Shown here: piece by piece, positions 1 to 12,827 of the stretch | Layout: every line of letters starts with the position of its first letter | Position numbering within the stretch: position 1 is the first letter of the stretch | DNA from: Zymoseptoria tritici IPO323 | Lineage: Eukaryota > Ascomycota > Dothideomycetes > Mycosphaerellales > Mycosphaerellaceae | Direction of reading: 5' to 3' | Assembly (NCBI RefSeq): GCF_000219625.1 | Contig: NC_018207.1 | Location: forward strand, 1,054,001 to 1,118,000 | DNA length: 64,000 bases | Program-made: the position numbers and the translations under genes | Notes under the pieces: model-generated | What the model was told of the DNA's origin: nothing | What the model saw: the letters and a program-made list of their open reading frames with translations, nothing else | Database searches by the model: none

Positions 1-955
1 CAAGCACTCTTCCATCTGGGTCAAACATGACGCACGCCAGCATGACCTTTTGGGACCTCCGCCGCACGATTTGATCCCGCCGGCGAGCTACCAGAAGGAT
101 GATGACGATCAGTACTGCTGCTGCTCCACAGAGTGCTGCTGCGATGAGTACTTGTGTCTCTCGAGCTCGCAGATCGGCAGCGTCGTTGTAACGTAGTAGC
201 TTATATTCGCAACTGGTGGACGCTGTGAAATGCATGGCGGAGACTGCAAGTTGTCAGCATATGTAGTTACAATCGAGCGAGTCACTAACCACCACCCGCA
301 AGAAGTGCGGCACACAGAAGTCTTTTCCACCACGATGAAATCCATCTTTCGCGCAGTCGATAGAATAATAGCAAAACAAGCCAGCAATCCCCGATCGATA
401 TAACGACCGAGGCCACGAGGAACTTCGCATGGTAATTCAGAACGTAGTTCGTGATTCCCTTGTTTCCCAGGTAGTGCATAGAAACAACTGCCAGACCGGC
501 GATCACACCAGTGCAGGTGAGTGCAATCCAGTGCAGCACGGTCGAGATATTGGAGAACTCGGCCGCAGAAAACGCAATAGTCAGGCCGATGACAGGCAAG
601 AAGACTGACAGGACAGTCCAGTTTGATGCGTAGACGAGCTGAATTGAGGGATCTCCATTGCCGAGAACGATAGCACGGTTGCCGATGAAGTGCATGCACC
701 AGATTCCAACCAGGCCCATGGATATTGCGCATGCAAGACTCTCGACCCTGACCTAGAATTAGTAATAAGGCCAGAATGAAGCAGCGGCCGCCTCCAAACG
801 TACCAGCTCCGCCAATTCCTCAATGCCGTCCCTCGCCGATGCAAGATCTCAATCGTAAGTATGCAGCCGCATAGACTTGCAAAGTAGGATCCCGCGACAA
901 TGCCCGCATCGAACGTGCTCGGGATGTTGGACTGAACTCCATAGATCTCGCTCAT
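1..955 (-). CDS. MHYT-domain membrane sensor protein (3' end beyond window)
   Basis: Probable integral membrane sensor of the MHYT family, which in fungi couples several membrane helices with conserved Met-His-Tyr-Thr-like motifs to a cytoplasmic tail. Three exons are visible: complement 955-804, 747-290 and 243-1. Introns of 56 and 46 bp have good GT..AG ends and keep phase. The MHYT-type motifs can be seen as IWCMHFIG, SMHYLG and, just after the second splice, SAMHFTA, each in a hydrophobic setting. After them comes a strong membrane segment (about ALCGAAAVLIVIILLVA) and a basic RRR stretch leading to VMLACVMFDPDG, the start of the cytoplasmic region. The stop lies outside the window. In bacteria these domains are proposed to bind copper and sense gas ligands; in fungi the function is largely unknown. 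Family assignment is firm, function is not. Confidence 0.8.
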
Positions 956-2760
956 GGTGTAAGCCGGCGTCGACGGCGTCGGATCTGTTGCTCAGTCAGC
1001 CGCATTGTAAAGGCATCCCAACGCAGACTTTGCGCCTATCGTTTGCGGCGATCATGACCGGCACGCAGAACGGCGCGGCGCCGTCTCGGCCACTGCAGAT
1101 CACGGATCGTGGAGGAATCCGACATACTGTGTTCTCATTCGACGCCGGCTTCCAAGTTGTGATCCTGCGTTGCCGCCAAAGATATCAGGAGTCGAGGTGA
1201 TATGCCTGTCCCGAATGGCTGCTGCATAAAGGCCAAAGATCTTTTGTCGCTGAGTCCAGTAGCAGATGCGAATGCGCTCGGATCTTGAGATCCGGTCTGT
1301 ACGACAGTTTTGGGTTATGGCATGTTCTAGTGCGAGCGCGACGCAGGTCGAGTTGTGTGAGAACGAGCGCAGAGTGTTGTCGCAAGATGCACTCTCGTGT
1401 GCGCAAGGTTGAATGAGTACTCCTCAGGGCGGTCGACGTCGTACGACTTTCACAGGTTAATCTATTGGGTAGCCTCGACCAACCAGAATGAGCGCTCAGA
1501 AGACATCGGCTTCAAGAGAGCAAGGGATTGATGTCGAAGAAAGATGCCGATGTCGTGCAAGAGGACGTCCAGGGTACGAAGAGTATCGGCAAGGACGAAA
1601 ATGGCAGCGGCCAAGCGCATGATGTAGGAGGTCTTTAAGGTAAAGCCGGTCCGCATGGTGGTATAACAACTCCTGCCCGCCTTTGGTCATGTTCGCCTGC
1701 CCGCAATTCAGATACGTTTGGAGGACGAAGAGTGGGAAGGATCGAGGACGGACCAGAGGCGCGGCAAGCAGAGGCGCGGCAAGCAGCTACAGTGCATCTG
1801 CTTTCGAAGACTCCATCGCAAGTCGTGTATCAATATCATTCGTGCAGATCGCGTCTTGTTCACACAATGCAGATGCACTGCAGAAAGCCACAAAAAATAG
1901 CTTTTAACAGGCGTCGATTGTTTGAAGGCAGGGTGCCGGTTTCGAGAGCATCCTTCATGCACACACTTGACAAGCTTCTGTTGCAATGCAGATTGCTGCA
2001 AGTATAGGAGGCGTGGCGTGCTGCTTCATGTCTGGCGCAATGCAAGGGTGTCTTTGCCTCGCTTGGCAGTCCGGAGTGAGTTCCACACCGCATAATGCTG
2101 TGTGCCCGAGGCGGATCACCAGGGCACTATATTTCAAACACGGCTTGTGCGACATACTGTGTACCGTAGGTGCACATTGCCTTATCGAGTCACTGATGGG
2201 AGACACTTCGCAGAGTTCATAATGACAAGAACTTCGAGGCCGAATCACACTTTATCGCATGACGGGATTTGGATCCTTCCAGCACGGATCCGAGCCGAGA
2301 CCAGCAGAAGCCTTCTTGAACCTCTCCCTCTGTCACATGGAGCTCGCACCGCTGACCCGAGCAGACTTTGCCTGGCATTCGTAGTCCTTTCCACAAAAAT
2401 AGGAACCCGACATTCACAGGAAAGCTGCGTCGACTCACATGGCAGATGACAAAGGCTGCATGTTCTGGGTGACTCGATCGACAACATGCCTTATCGGACC
2501 CGGCATAGACATTGTTACCCGACGCATCGATGTGCTTTGCGAACATAGACCGCGGCATCGCTTCTTCTGACCATGGTTTCCGGAAGATCGACCGCACAAT
2601 CAATATGGTCTACCGATGACACGCAAAGTTGCAGACTCAACAACTTGTATCCATGGGCGATGCAAAGTTGCACGTACTGGGCTCCGGCGGGAAAGCTGGA
2701 CTCGGCCATCGGAACAGCGGTCCATTCCGCTTGATCATCCACTGACTTTTGGAGATCATA
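956..2760. other. Intergenic, about 1.8 kb, no supportable gene
   Basis: This lies between the start of the MHYT gene and the stop of the unrecognised minus-strand gene. The open frames here are short, overlap each other in several frames, and none shows a recognisable domain or a splice-joined extension. Base composition looks like the neighbours; no RIP signature. Probably long 5' and 3' flanks. Confidence 0.4.
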
Positions 2761-4498
2761 TCACGAAGAGCAGAGATCATCGAAAAGCATTTCTTCATCT
2801 CCTGTCCGGTCGGGCTCCAAGGTAGCGCGGCCAACCCCCCACTCTTGCTCCATCTCGTGCAGTTCGGCTCCGGCCGAGTGTCTTTCGGCAGATCCTGTGG
2901 CGGGAGCAAGGCTGTCGTAGATGAGAAGCATATCATCTTCAACGCCAGAATCGCTGTTCGGGGGCATTGTGTTGGTGAAGTTATTGAACGCTACGCCTCG
3001 ATAGACTGGCCCTGTATGTTCCGAGGTACTCTCGACAGGCCGATATACTCCGGAGCCGGAAGATGTCCTCCGCCTTTGCCGCGCCGTGGCTTGAGAACCA
3101 TGGCTCGGAAACTCTGACTCATGCTCAGTACCTCCGTTATCGAGTATGGTTCGAGTTGACATAGCATCGAGTGCACTGACAGCAATATCCCGCTTGTCAT
3201 GTTTTCCAGCTCTTCGACTTGCTGTACTTGATGTCAACTTCGCTGCAGAATCTGGATCAAGCAAAGACGTCTGCGATGCTTGCCACAAGATCCTGCTGAT
3301 CGACCCTTGAACACTCTGCACGTCCCTTGCTCCAGAACCACTGCAACGACTGTCAAGCAGCTCCGATCGACGGCTGAGCTCTCCCAACTTCACCCGCAGG
3401 CTTTCGCGACGTGCCGATGTACAGCCGACCTTGACTAGAGCGTGAGTGATCGTTGGGGTCAATATCGCTCGTTGTGAGATTGCGAGCTGGTAGCTCGGTG
3501 ACCAGAGAGCTGGTGCGATGTCAGCTAAGGGCTGGAACGACTCGATTCCGCTCACTGCGATACGTTTCGAAGCACGCTTGGGAGAGCCAGCTATCGACTG
3601 TCGCAGGCCAGCGTCGAGGAGTTCGAGCATCAATTGCTTGGGTGGGTCCATCGCTGAAAGTGGCTTTGCAACGCTCGCCGCACGCTTGAGAGAAGAATCG
3701 TCTGGTCGGTTAGGCTGCTGCATCACCTTCGTGTTTCCATCATCTGCTCCGGCAAGCATGTCGTCGTTGCAGTCGGTGGCTCCAAACAGCATGTCCTCGT
3801 CTTCGGCTTCAGAGCCTGCAGATTCGATGGAGCTTGCGTGATCTCTCCTCGGATTCGAAGTGTCGTCTGGCCTGTGGCTGTTATTGTCCGTCCGGGTGTC
3901 GACGATCCAGAGATTTGTCCGGAGCTCAGACTTGACGTGTATATGAAGCTGCACAGAAACCATTTCCAGCTCATGAATTCCAATAGGCGGATGGACATCA
4001 TCAAAAGGCACGCCTTCTGCAAGCTTGTGCATTGGCGAGCTCAGACTGACGCTTGCACGAGCGAGATTGAGGGTTATGACACTCACATTCACATCTTCAT
4101 GGCAGGCGACCTCCATTGACACAATCTCGAGTTGCAATGCTTCAAAGAGCTCTTGTGTGTCAGCATGTATACGATTGGCCGGAGTGAGTATCGTCCTTTA
4201 CCTTTTCGTGGTATAGATCGTGGGCAAACGCTCGTGTCAGTTGATCTCGGCCAAGGCTTTCGAGGTCGACATTGATGCGAATTGTCAGTCTGAAGTCGTT
4301 CCCACGAGTGATCCAAAGGTCTTTGGGTGGGCATGTCAGTGCTGTGTCCGTCAGTCGGTCCAGTATACCGTCCGCCTCGTCAGCGGAGGAAGCAATACGG
4401 GCATGGCTTTCAAGATGTAGCTGGAGGTCCGAGGCTGTCGAGAACAAGTCTATCGCACCCAGCGAGACATCGATGCTCGCCATAGCTCGGCCTGGCAT
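2761..4498 (-). CDS. Hypothetical protein, 561 aa, unrecognised
   Basis: Two exons, complement 4498-4202 and 4149-2761, with a 52-bp intron (GTAAAG donor, GCTGAC branch-like site, AG acceptor) that keeps phase 0. I do not recognise the family. The first roughly 165 residues look folded, with alternating hydrophobic strands on both sides of the splice. The rest is rich in Ser, Arg and acidic residues and looks disordered. Three short acidic, hydrophobic repeats of the type (E/D)xMLF or DDML recur: DEDMLFGATD, DDMLAGADD, DEEMLFDDL. These could be short binding motifs. The gene is divergent from MED5 and shares a 411-bp upstream region with it. The two-exon model is supported only by frame continuity and splice signals. 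Confidence 0.6.
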
Positions 4499-4909
4499 CT
4501 TATCGTGATGATGCCCTTCGCATGGTGAAGTTGTTGTTGAGTTGAAGAGTGAGCTTCCACCGTGTTCGAGATGTAAGGTAGTGGAAGCGCTTCTCTTGTG
4601 GGTTTAAGTCGTGGGACCTTGCCCCCACCAAGCATTTTGTCCATTGCTTTGTCCATGCTTCTGGATCACCTCGCACGTCCTTCCTCCTTCGTTTGTTCAT
4701 TCGTTTATCTCTCATATGACACCATCCAGGGCACACGCGAGAGGAGGTGGTTGCAAGGCCTGATCAGACTCGTGACTGCTTGCTCCAACCCATGGCCACG
4801 AAATTATACTCAGAAACACATCTTACCACTATTTCTATCGTCAATGGTTGAGACGCGCCTATTACTTCCAAGCTGTCTCAGGCGGGCCTGAGCGAGATCA
4901 TTCAGCAGC
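4499..4909. promoter_or_regulatory. Shared divergent promoter region, 561-aa protein / MED5
   Basis: A 411-bp gap between two divergent start codons, so it must hold both promoters. No clear TATA box was identified. Just upstream of the MED5 ATG, at 4877-4892, is a perfect palindrome with 7-bp arms (CTCAGGC/GCCTGAG) and a 2-base centre, which would lie in the MED5 5' leader. Confidence 0.5.
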
Positions 4910-7900
4910 ATGCCATTCATGGAGACTCCGACCTCGGTCGAGAATACCTGTAAATGGAAGACCTTCCTTCGCAATGCTCGCGTCCGACGTATGAAAGCTC
5001 AACTCCTGACCGTTTCACTGCGGGAACTGCAACAACGATATCCTCTGGACGGCAAAGCCATCGCGACGCTACTGGTATCTTTCCGAGCTCGACCGTCTGG
5101 CATGAACGAACCGCTTTTCTACAGCTATGCGACGCTCTTCCTCAAAGACAAGCTCATCACGAGCGCCGATCTCCTCCTCGCACTTTTTGATAGTTCCGTG
5201 GCTAGGTCTGGTCACTCTGGCAATCCCATCTCAACTCGTACTTTCGGACAACCGTGCTATGAGGAGAGAATGTTCACGATCATGACCCAGATCCATCTTT
5301 CGACAGAACTCCCATCCTCGGCCATTGACGTCCACAGCCTGGTCCACGCTGTTGTGAAATGGCTACACCATGTCTGCGAGTACGAGATGGGACGACAGCT
5401 AGAAGGCGCTGGCATCGACACTATGCACCCGTGCTCGCTCGGCGCCTATGAAGCTCTCGGTTCTCTGGCGATCTCTATTCTGGGCAACCAGGGCATCCGC
5501 AATGTTGCCAAGCAGAGCTGGTGGAGGGCAGGGCGGGCTCAGATAGTGGAGGAAATGCAGAATTACGACGCCAATATCCTGCAGTGGATGCAATCACAAC
5601 TGGCAGGCCGACTGAGAGCATTGACTGGGATGCCGCCGTACATCAAGACTGACGGCAAAGGGAGGCCGGTCTTGACCGATGACCAGATCCTCGAAGCCAT
5701 ACCAGAAGTCCCGACCATGAACTCGCGCGCTGGACTTTTCCTATGGCTGAATGCCGCTCTTGCTGCAAGACCCCTGACAGACGACATGACTCTCCTAGGC
5801 TATCTTCACGCGAGATACCCGGGCAACGTGCAATCCCTGATTGTTGATCTCTTGGTGGCATCCTTTGACAATCTGACCAATGCCATGCTACGGAAGGAGA
5901 TTCGGCAGAATGTCAAGGTGATTCGATCATTCATCTGTAATAAGCTGCCCACTCTTATTGCTATGCTTTGTGGTAGCATTGGAGAGCAGATCACTCCCGA
6001 GGCTTGTATCCAGATGGCTTTGATACCCGGCGGCTTGATCTCAATGACGCCTCTTCCTCCCATCAGCAACGGCGCCACAGATATCGAGGAAAGTCTGAAG
6101 GGAACCCGCTTAGAATTCCTCCAGGCCTGCGCTTTGCACGGTCTCGTTGCGGAGAGCACGATCGCAGCGATACTGCGAGGACCCATTGCGCTTCCAAGAG
6201 TCACCAAATACAGCAAGGAAACGCTGGTGGCGCAGTGTGCTAACAACCCCAGCCGCCTGGCGCCATTGATTGACGACCTCAACGGCATGCAGGGAAATGC
6301 CGGGGCGATATCCGGATGCGTCGTCGAGACCATCAGCAACCTGTGCATGAGCAAGGACACCATGTCGTTGAAGACAGTCTGCAACGAATTGATCAAGAGA
6401 ATCGCCTACATGGATGTTGTCATGCAATACACGCAACCACAGATGTTACTATTGCCTTTGTGCAATCTGCTCAATGAGTGGATGCATGACCAGGATCAGA
6501 CAGAATTCACTCCATCGTATGAGGAGTTTGCATCAATACTGCTGCTCACTCTGGCCACGATGCACAGATATGAAATCCAATGGCCAGACATCGGTGTCCT
6601 CGAGGATAGCTTCATTGCAAGGCTCCTCGACGACATGTCATGCAGCAAGCCACCTTCGGAGCTTCCAGACGAGCAAGGGTCTCAGTTGGCTAAATGGATC
6701 GAGGGCCTGTTTGCGGTCGACGACAGCGGCGAAACCATTGGTATTGGAGATGATGTAATGCGGCAATGCTCTCCACAAAACTTCTATCTGCTGGTTCCAA
6801 CTCTCTTTGAGCAGAGTGTGCTGGCCTGTCGATCGAACGCACTGGCTATCAATACATTCAAGGGCGGCCTGGAGTTGCTTCTTGAACCATTTCTTCTACC
6901 ATCGCTCATCATGGGACTTGGCTGGCTTGTGGAACACTCATGGGAAGATCACAACGACGTCGATCTGCTACTGCAAGTGCTCGAGAAGCTACTCAAACCA
7001 TCGAGTACCTCTCAAGAAACGCAGGCCATGCACAGGACCATCCTGTCAATGGTCGCCACGCCATGGCACGACTCTCTTCAAGAGCTACAACGACGGCAGC
7101 CTGACAAGAAGAAAGTTGCTGAACTCAGCGCATTGCTCACACCTTACCTCAGCAACCAACGCACTCTGAGCTGCCGCCGCAGCGAACTAAACGACTGGAT
7201 CCAAAATGAAGGCGCACTGAAAGCCCGCGTGCAGCAGTCTCTTCGTGAACTCATTCGATGGGCCTCGACCTCGACCAATCCTCCAGACCCGCCTCCTCGC
7301 TACGCCCACAAATTATTCGCCGTAGCATGCCAGGCTCTCTCTCCAGAGAAACTCCTTTCCATCATCCTCGGCGAGATCACAGCCACGGACTTTTCCACAA
7401 TACCCACCGCCCTCGACGTATGCGCTTCGATGATTTGTGCTCCAACCGCACTTTCCGCAGCAACTCACCAGCCTGGCTCCGCAATCGCTCTTTCACCTGT
7501 GAGGACTCTGCGCAACCACATTCGACACCTCGTATCCGAACCACAAGCTCTCCTCACCCGTCTCCAGCGCAACGCCGAAGCCCTCGTGCAGCTCTCCCGC
7601 CGGATTGAGTCCCAGCTATCAATTGCGCAAATGCCAGCTCTGACTATCCCACTGCAGATGCAAGACCAAGCTGCCGATCAGATGATGCAAGATCTCGGGC
7701 TCGACATCCCTGCCACCGGCGATGCCAATAACAACGCCATTGGTGCTGGTGCTAGTGGAAGCATCGATCTCGGACCAGAGTTCGCCGGTTTGAGTGGCAT
7801 CTCCCAGTCGCAAGCGCAGGAATTGGTCGAGTTGGCAAACGCGGATGGTGCGTCGGGCACCGCTGCGGGTGGCATGGATTTGGGTGACCAGGGTGTGTTT

Positions 7901-8035
7901 GGTGGATTATTGGATATGAATAGTGGTACCCAAGGAGATGGGAGTGGAGGACAGGAAGGCTCGCAGGGTGGCATGAATAATGACGATGACATCTTCGCTG
8001 GATTGGATATGATTGGGGACTTTGAGATGGACTAG
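4910..8035 (+). CDS. MED5: Mediator of RNA polymerase II transcription subunit 5
   Basis: MED5 (Nut1) is a tail-module subunit of Mediator, which links DNA-bound activators and repressors to RNA polymerase II in the nucleus. A single uninterrupted exon encodes 1041 aa, the usual size for filamentous fungi. The N-terminus (KWKTFLRNARVRRM followed by LFYSYATLFLKDKLITSADLL) matches the start of the family, and the body is helical throughout. The C-terminus is a low-complexity tail rich in Gly, Asp and Met, ending DDIFAGLDMIGDFEMD, typical of ascomycete MED5. The ATG at 4910 is preceded by stops in frame and a second Met lies three codons on. Assignment rests on recognition of the overall protein. 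Confidence 0.88.
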   Translation: MPFMETPTSVENTCKWKTFLRNARVRRMKAQLLTVSLRELQQRYPLDGKAIATLLVSFRARPSGMNEPLFYSYATLFLKDKLITSADLLLALFDSSVARSGHSGNPISTRTFGQPCYEERMFTIMTQIHLSTELPSSAIDVHSLVHAVVKWLHHVCEYEMGRQLEGAGIDTMHPCSLGAYEALGSLAISILGNQGIRNVAKQSWWRAGRAQIVEEMQNYDANILQWMQSQLAGRLRALTGMPPYIKTDGKGRPVLTDDQILEAIPEVPTMNSRAGLFLWLNAALAARPLTDDMTLLGYLHARYPGNVQSLIVDLLVASFDNLTNAMLRKEIRQNVKVIRSFICNKLPTLIAMLCGSIGEQITPEACIQMALIPGGLISMTPLPPISNGATDIEESLKGTRLEFLQACALHGLVAESTIAAILRGPIALPRVTKYSKETLVAQCANNPSRLAPLIDDLNGMQGNAGAISGCVVETISNLCMSKDTMSLKTVCNELIKRIAYMDVVMQYTQPQMLLLPLCNLLNEWMHDQDQTEFTPSYEEFASILLLTLATMHRYEIQWPDIGVLEDSFIARLLDDMSCSKPPSELPDEQGSQLAKWIEGLFAVDDSGETIGIGDDVMRQCSPQNFYLLVPTLFEQSVLACRSNALAINTFKGGLELLLEPFLLPSLIMGLGWLVEHSWEDHNDVDLLLQVLEKLLKPSSTSQETQAMHRTILSMVATPWHDSLQELQRRQPDKKKVAELSALLTPYLSNQRTLSCRRSELNDWIQNEGALKARVQQSLRELIRWASTSTNPPDPPPRYAHKLFAVACQALSPEKLLSIILGEITATDFSTIPTALDVCASMICAPTALSAATHQPGSAIALSPVRTLRNHIRHLVSEPQALLTRLQRNAEALVQLSRRIESQLSIAQMPALTIPLQMQDQAADQMMQDLGLDIPATGDANNNAIGAGASGSIDLGPEFAGLSGISQSQAQELVELANADGASGTAAGGMDLGDQGVFGGLLDMNSGTQGDGSGGQEGSQGGMNNDDDIFAGLDMIGDFEMD

Positions 8036-8527
8036 GGCTCCTTCGATGGACGGATGACCTAGGCTGTTCAATGAGCGGAGCGGAGGAAACAAGGACTGGC
8101 GAGGATTCTGTGCGTGGAAGGTAAGCGCCCAGAGTATGAGTGTGAGCATTTTGGTAAGGCGGCAAAAACGTGCCATAGCAAGTGAACGTCCATTGGAAAG
8201 CTGTTTGTGATGGGCGTTTCTTGGACGCAACGTTCACCTTGTTTGGCTGCGCTTTCTGAGCGGTATAGGTGCACTGTAGTTTGGCACCTAGAGGAGAACA
8301 CAAGGCAGACTTGAGCATGTAGCGCTGTGCCCACAGATCATGGTGCGACTCACAACGATACCTTCTGCAACTCTGGCATGAAGTTCTGCATTGAATTGTG
8401 GTGCGGTGATGCAGGAGTGACGATTTGGCGACCAGGAATCCGGCGGGTCAGGTCAGGTTTTGGAGATGCAGCCGGATCTTGGTGGTGGAGACGATGCAAT
8501 GCAAGATACTGCAGATGACCGAGATGC
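8036..8527. other. Intergenic between MED5 and the RING/CHY gene
   Basis: About 490 bp holding the MED5 3' flank and the upstream region of the zinc-finger gene. Nothing else is supportable; the open frames here are short shadows. Confidence 0.4.
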
Positions 8528-11260
8528 GTGCCAGACCCGACGCATTCTCTTCTTCTGCCAGACAGCCAAATGACTGCAATAGCAAGAAGTCCAATGTCGA
8601 TGTACAACAACAGTCGTCGTCCTCCACGAGCAGGATCATCTTCCCGACGATCAGCCGGGCCTCGACCTCCACCTTCGTCATCTCTGTCACATGAAAGACG
8701 AGGACGAGAGAGTGGAACTTCTGCTGCACCGCCACAGCACACGACGACAACACCTCCACGCGAATCGAGAATTCTCCACGACGATAGCGACGACGACGAT
8801 CCATGTCACGCGAGCCACGACCGCCTTGTCTCCTCCCCGCAGTCCTACGATTATGCGCCGGACAACCACCCTCGTGCCACTGTGCTCCCTCTAGAAGCAT
8901 CCACTCTCACTACCACCCCGCGCATGTCCACCAATCCCGCCCAGGAGGCAGTCGAGTCTCTCCAACCCCTCAGTCCCGCTACGAGTCCGCCAAATCTTTC
9001 CAGAACCTCCTCACAACCGACGCCTGCAGAACCCGCAAGCATGGACGGTGCTTTGCCTGAGAATGATGGGATGAATTCCCTCCGGCAGAAGTTGCAGGAA
9101 ATTCGACAACTCGCTGTGTCAACAGAAGAGAAGGCTCAAAGAATGCATTACCTCATGATGCAAGACTACATCTCCCACAAAACATCTCTTCCCTCTCCAT
9201 CTGCGAGTCCGGATGGAAGGCCCACAAATGGAATCACAAGAGACGACATGCCACACCTCCACGCTCCACTAGCGATCGACCCGGACAATCCCTACAATCT
9301 TCGACCAGGCGATCTCGAGCCAGTCTACAGTCCCCTCCCGCCAATTCGCCACGACGACGTCGTGATCGAAGACGACGGAAATGACTCCTCCTCAGAAACC
9401 TCCTCAGATCTCCTCCCCGACCTCGGCTGCATGCATTACAAACGTAATGTCAAAGTCCAATGCTTCGACTGCCAACAGTGGTATCCGTGCCGACACTGCC
9501 ATGATCAAGCTCACGACCTCCCCTTCCCTCATGCCCTCAACCGGAAGAAGACGAAGAACATGCTCTGTATGATCTGTCAGACTCCTCAACCCGCGGCGGA
9601 GATATGCATAAACTGCAATGAGTACGCGGCGTGGTATTTCTGTTCTATCTGCAAACTCTGGGATAATGACCCCACACATCGCATTTACCACTGTCCTTCA
9701 TGCGGTATCTGCCGTGTCGGCGAGGGGTTGGGAAAAGATTACATCCACTGTCCGCGGTGTAATGTCTGTTTGACGATCAACACTTTTGAAGGGCATAAGT
9801 GTATCGAGCGAGCGACCGAAGGAGATTGTCCGCTGTGTCTTGTGGTGCTCTTCGACTCGAGGACGCCGGTCGTGGCGATGCCGTGTGGGCACTATATGCA
9901 CGGGGATTGTTTTCGGGATCTGATGAGCGTGACGTATAAGTGTCCGGTGTGTGGGAAGTCAGCGGTGAACATGGAAATAGAGTGGAGGCGTTTGGATGAG
10001 GAGATAAGGCGACAGCCGATGCCAGAGGAGGGAGAGTTGGAGGGACTCTTGCCGGCGATATTGGAGGGAGAGGCAATACCTGCAGCAACCGGAGTGCCGC
10101 AACACCGCACGACTGAGACTGACGCTGCGATACCGCCACCGACACAAGACACCACCTCACCCGCCGACCCAGCGACATCTCAAACCACCAACTCCGTCCA
10201 ACCTCCTCCCGCAGCTCGCCGCCCTCGCGAAGTCTACATCAATTGTAACGACTGCCATTCCCGCACCTGGACTCCCTTCCACTGGCTGGGTTTGAAATGT
10301 CAACGCTGCGACTCCTATAACACCCACCAAATGGCTCCTTCCCACCTCCACGAAACCGATACGGAAAGGTTGTTGCGGCAGCAAACTTCTGCGCAACAAA
10401 GTGTCATCGGGCCGGAATTCACGGGCGAAGCGGTGTTGAGGAGTGCGGGTATCGGAGTTGGGGAGAGAGAGGGGATGTTGGCTGTTCCGTCAGATGGGCA
10501 GGGTACTGGGCAGGGGGCGGCGAGTGTGGAATTGCTGGATGTCCCGAGCAGTCCCGCCACCCATCCCGTTCGCTCACCGCCTCATTCACCTGGGCGGTAT
10601 TTCGTCGACGCCTCGGCTTCTCCACCGAATGAGCCGAGGAGGTCGAGTTTTACGACGTTCTCCGCGCCGAGTATGCCGAACTTACCTACGCTGTCTTCGT
10701 TGAGTGCGTCGACGCCTGGACTGCCAAGATTACCACGCCTGCCGAACTTACCCAACCTTCCCAATCTGCCAGACCTACAAGCAATGCGCGGCTACGCCAC
10801 CTTACCCAACGTCGGCAATTTCGGAGTCGGCGAACGACTAGGCGATGGCTGGGAACGAACTTACGAAATGATGTCCGCGGTGGGAAGAAGTTTGAGTCCG
10901 ATGAGGTATTATTTGAATGGATTGGACGAACGTGACCATCTTGAAGCAGAAGGTGGTGAACATCCCGACGAAGGTAAAGCAGATGGTAGGGGATTGGCGG
11001 GGTTCGGAGGGAGTGTGAATAGTAATGGTGGGTTGAGAGCTGGACTGGAGAGGAGGAGTAGTGCGTGGAGTGAACCTGGGTTGGGATGGTTGGTGAGGGA
11101 GAGGGAGAGGTGGACGGGCAAGCAGGAGGAGGTAGAGGATGTGGAGAGTGGTAGTGAAGATGAGGAAGAGGAGGAGGAGGTGGATATGTTGGGCGAGGAA
11201 GAGGAGGGAGGGAAGGGGATGAATCCGTTTGATGAGCTGGAATTGATGGGACATCGATAA
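8528..11260 (+). CDS. CHY zinc finger / RING finger E3 ubiquitin ligase (RCHY1-like)
   Basis: Probable RING-type E3 ubiquitin ligase related to animal RCHY1/PIRH2. One exon, 910 aa, with about 300 residues of disordered Ser/Pro-rich sequence first. The CHY-type finger starts at about residue 299 (CMHYKRNVKVQCFDC, then CRHCHDQAHDLPFPH). The CTCHY zinc region follows (YFCSICKLWDND, YHCPSCGICRVG, HCPRCNVCL). The RING lies at about 433-480 (CPLCLVVL, MPCGHYMHGDCF, CPVC). A later zinc ribbon, NCNDCHSRTW..CQRCDSYNT, at about 570-598 completes the family architecture. The C-terminal 300 residues are disordered, with a tandem LPRLP/NLPNLP run near 732-750 and a long Glu/Asp tract near the end. Start choice is uncertain: in-frame ATGs also occur at 8570, 8594 and 8600. 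Confidence 0.88.
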   Translation: MPDPTHSLLLPDSQMTAIARSPMSMYNNSRRPPRAGSSSRRSAGPRPPPSSSLSHERRGRESGTSAAPPQHTTTTPPRESRILHDDSDDDDPCHASHDRLVSSPQSYDYAPDNHPRATVLPLEASTLTTTPRMSTNPAQEAVESLQPLSPATSPPNLSRTSSQPTPAEPASMDGALPENDGMNSLRQKLQEIRQLAVSTEEKAQRMHYLMMQDYISHKTSLPSPSASPDGRPTNGITRDDMPHLHAPLAIDPDNPYNLRPGDLEPVYSPLPPIRHDDVVIEDDGNDSSSETSSDLLPDLGCMHYKRNVKVQCFDCQQWYPCRHCHDQAHDLPFPHALNRKKTKNMLCMICQTPQPAAEICINCNEYAAWYFCSICKLWDNDPTHRIYHCPSCGICRVGEGLGKDYIHCPRCNVCLTINTFEGHKCIERATEGDCPLCLVVLFDSRTPVVAMPCGHYMHGDCFRDLMSVTYKCPVCGKSAVNMEIEWRRLDEEIRRQPMPEEGELEGLLPAILEGEAIPAATGVPQHRTTETDAAIPPPTQDTTSPADPATSQTTNSVQPPPAARRPREVYINCNDCHSRTWTPFHWLGLKCQRCDSYNTHQMAPSHLHETDTERLLRQQTSAQQSVIGPEFTGEAVLRSAGIGVGEREGMLAVPSDGQGTGQGAASVELLDVPSSPATHPVRSPPHSPGRYFVDASASPPNEPRRSSFTTFSAPSMPNLPTLSSLSASTPGLPRLPRLPNLPNLPNLPDLQAMRGYATLPNVGNFGVGERLGDGWERTYEMMSAVGRSLSPMRYYLNGLDERDHLEAEGGEHPDEGKADGRGLAGFGGSVNSNGGLRAGLERRSSAWSEPGLGWLVRERERWTGKQEEVEDVESGSEDEEEEEEVDMLGEEEEGGKGMNPFDELELMGHR

Positions 11261-12827
<1,567 letters not shown>

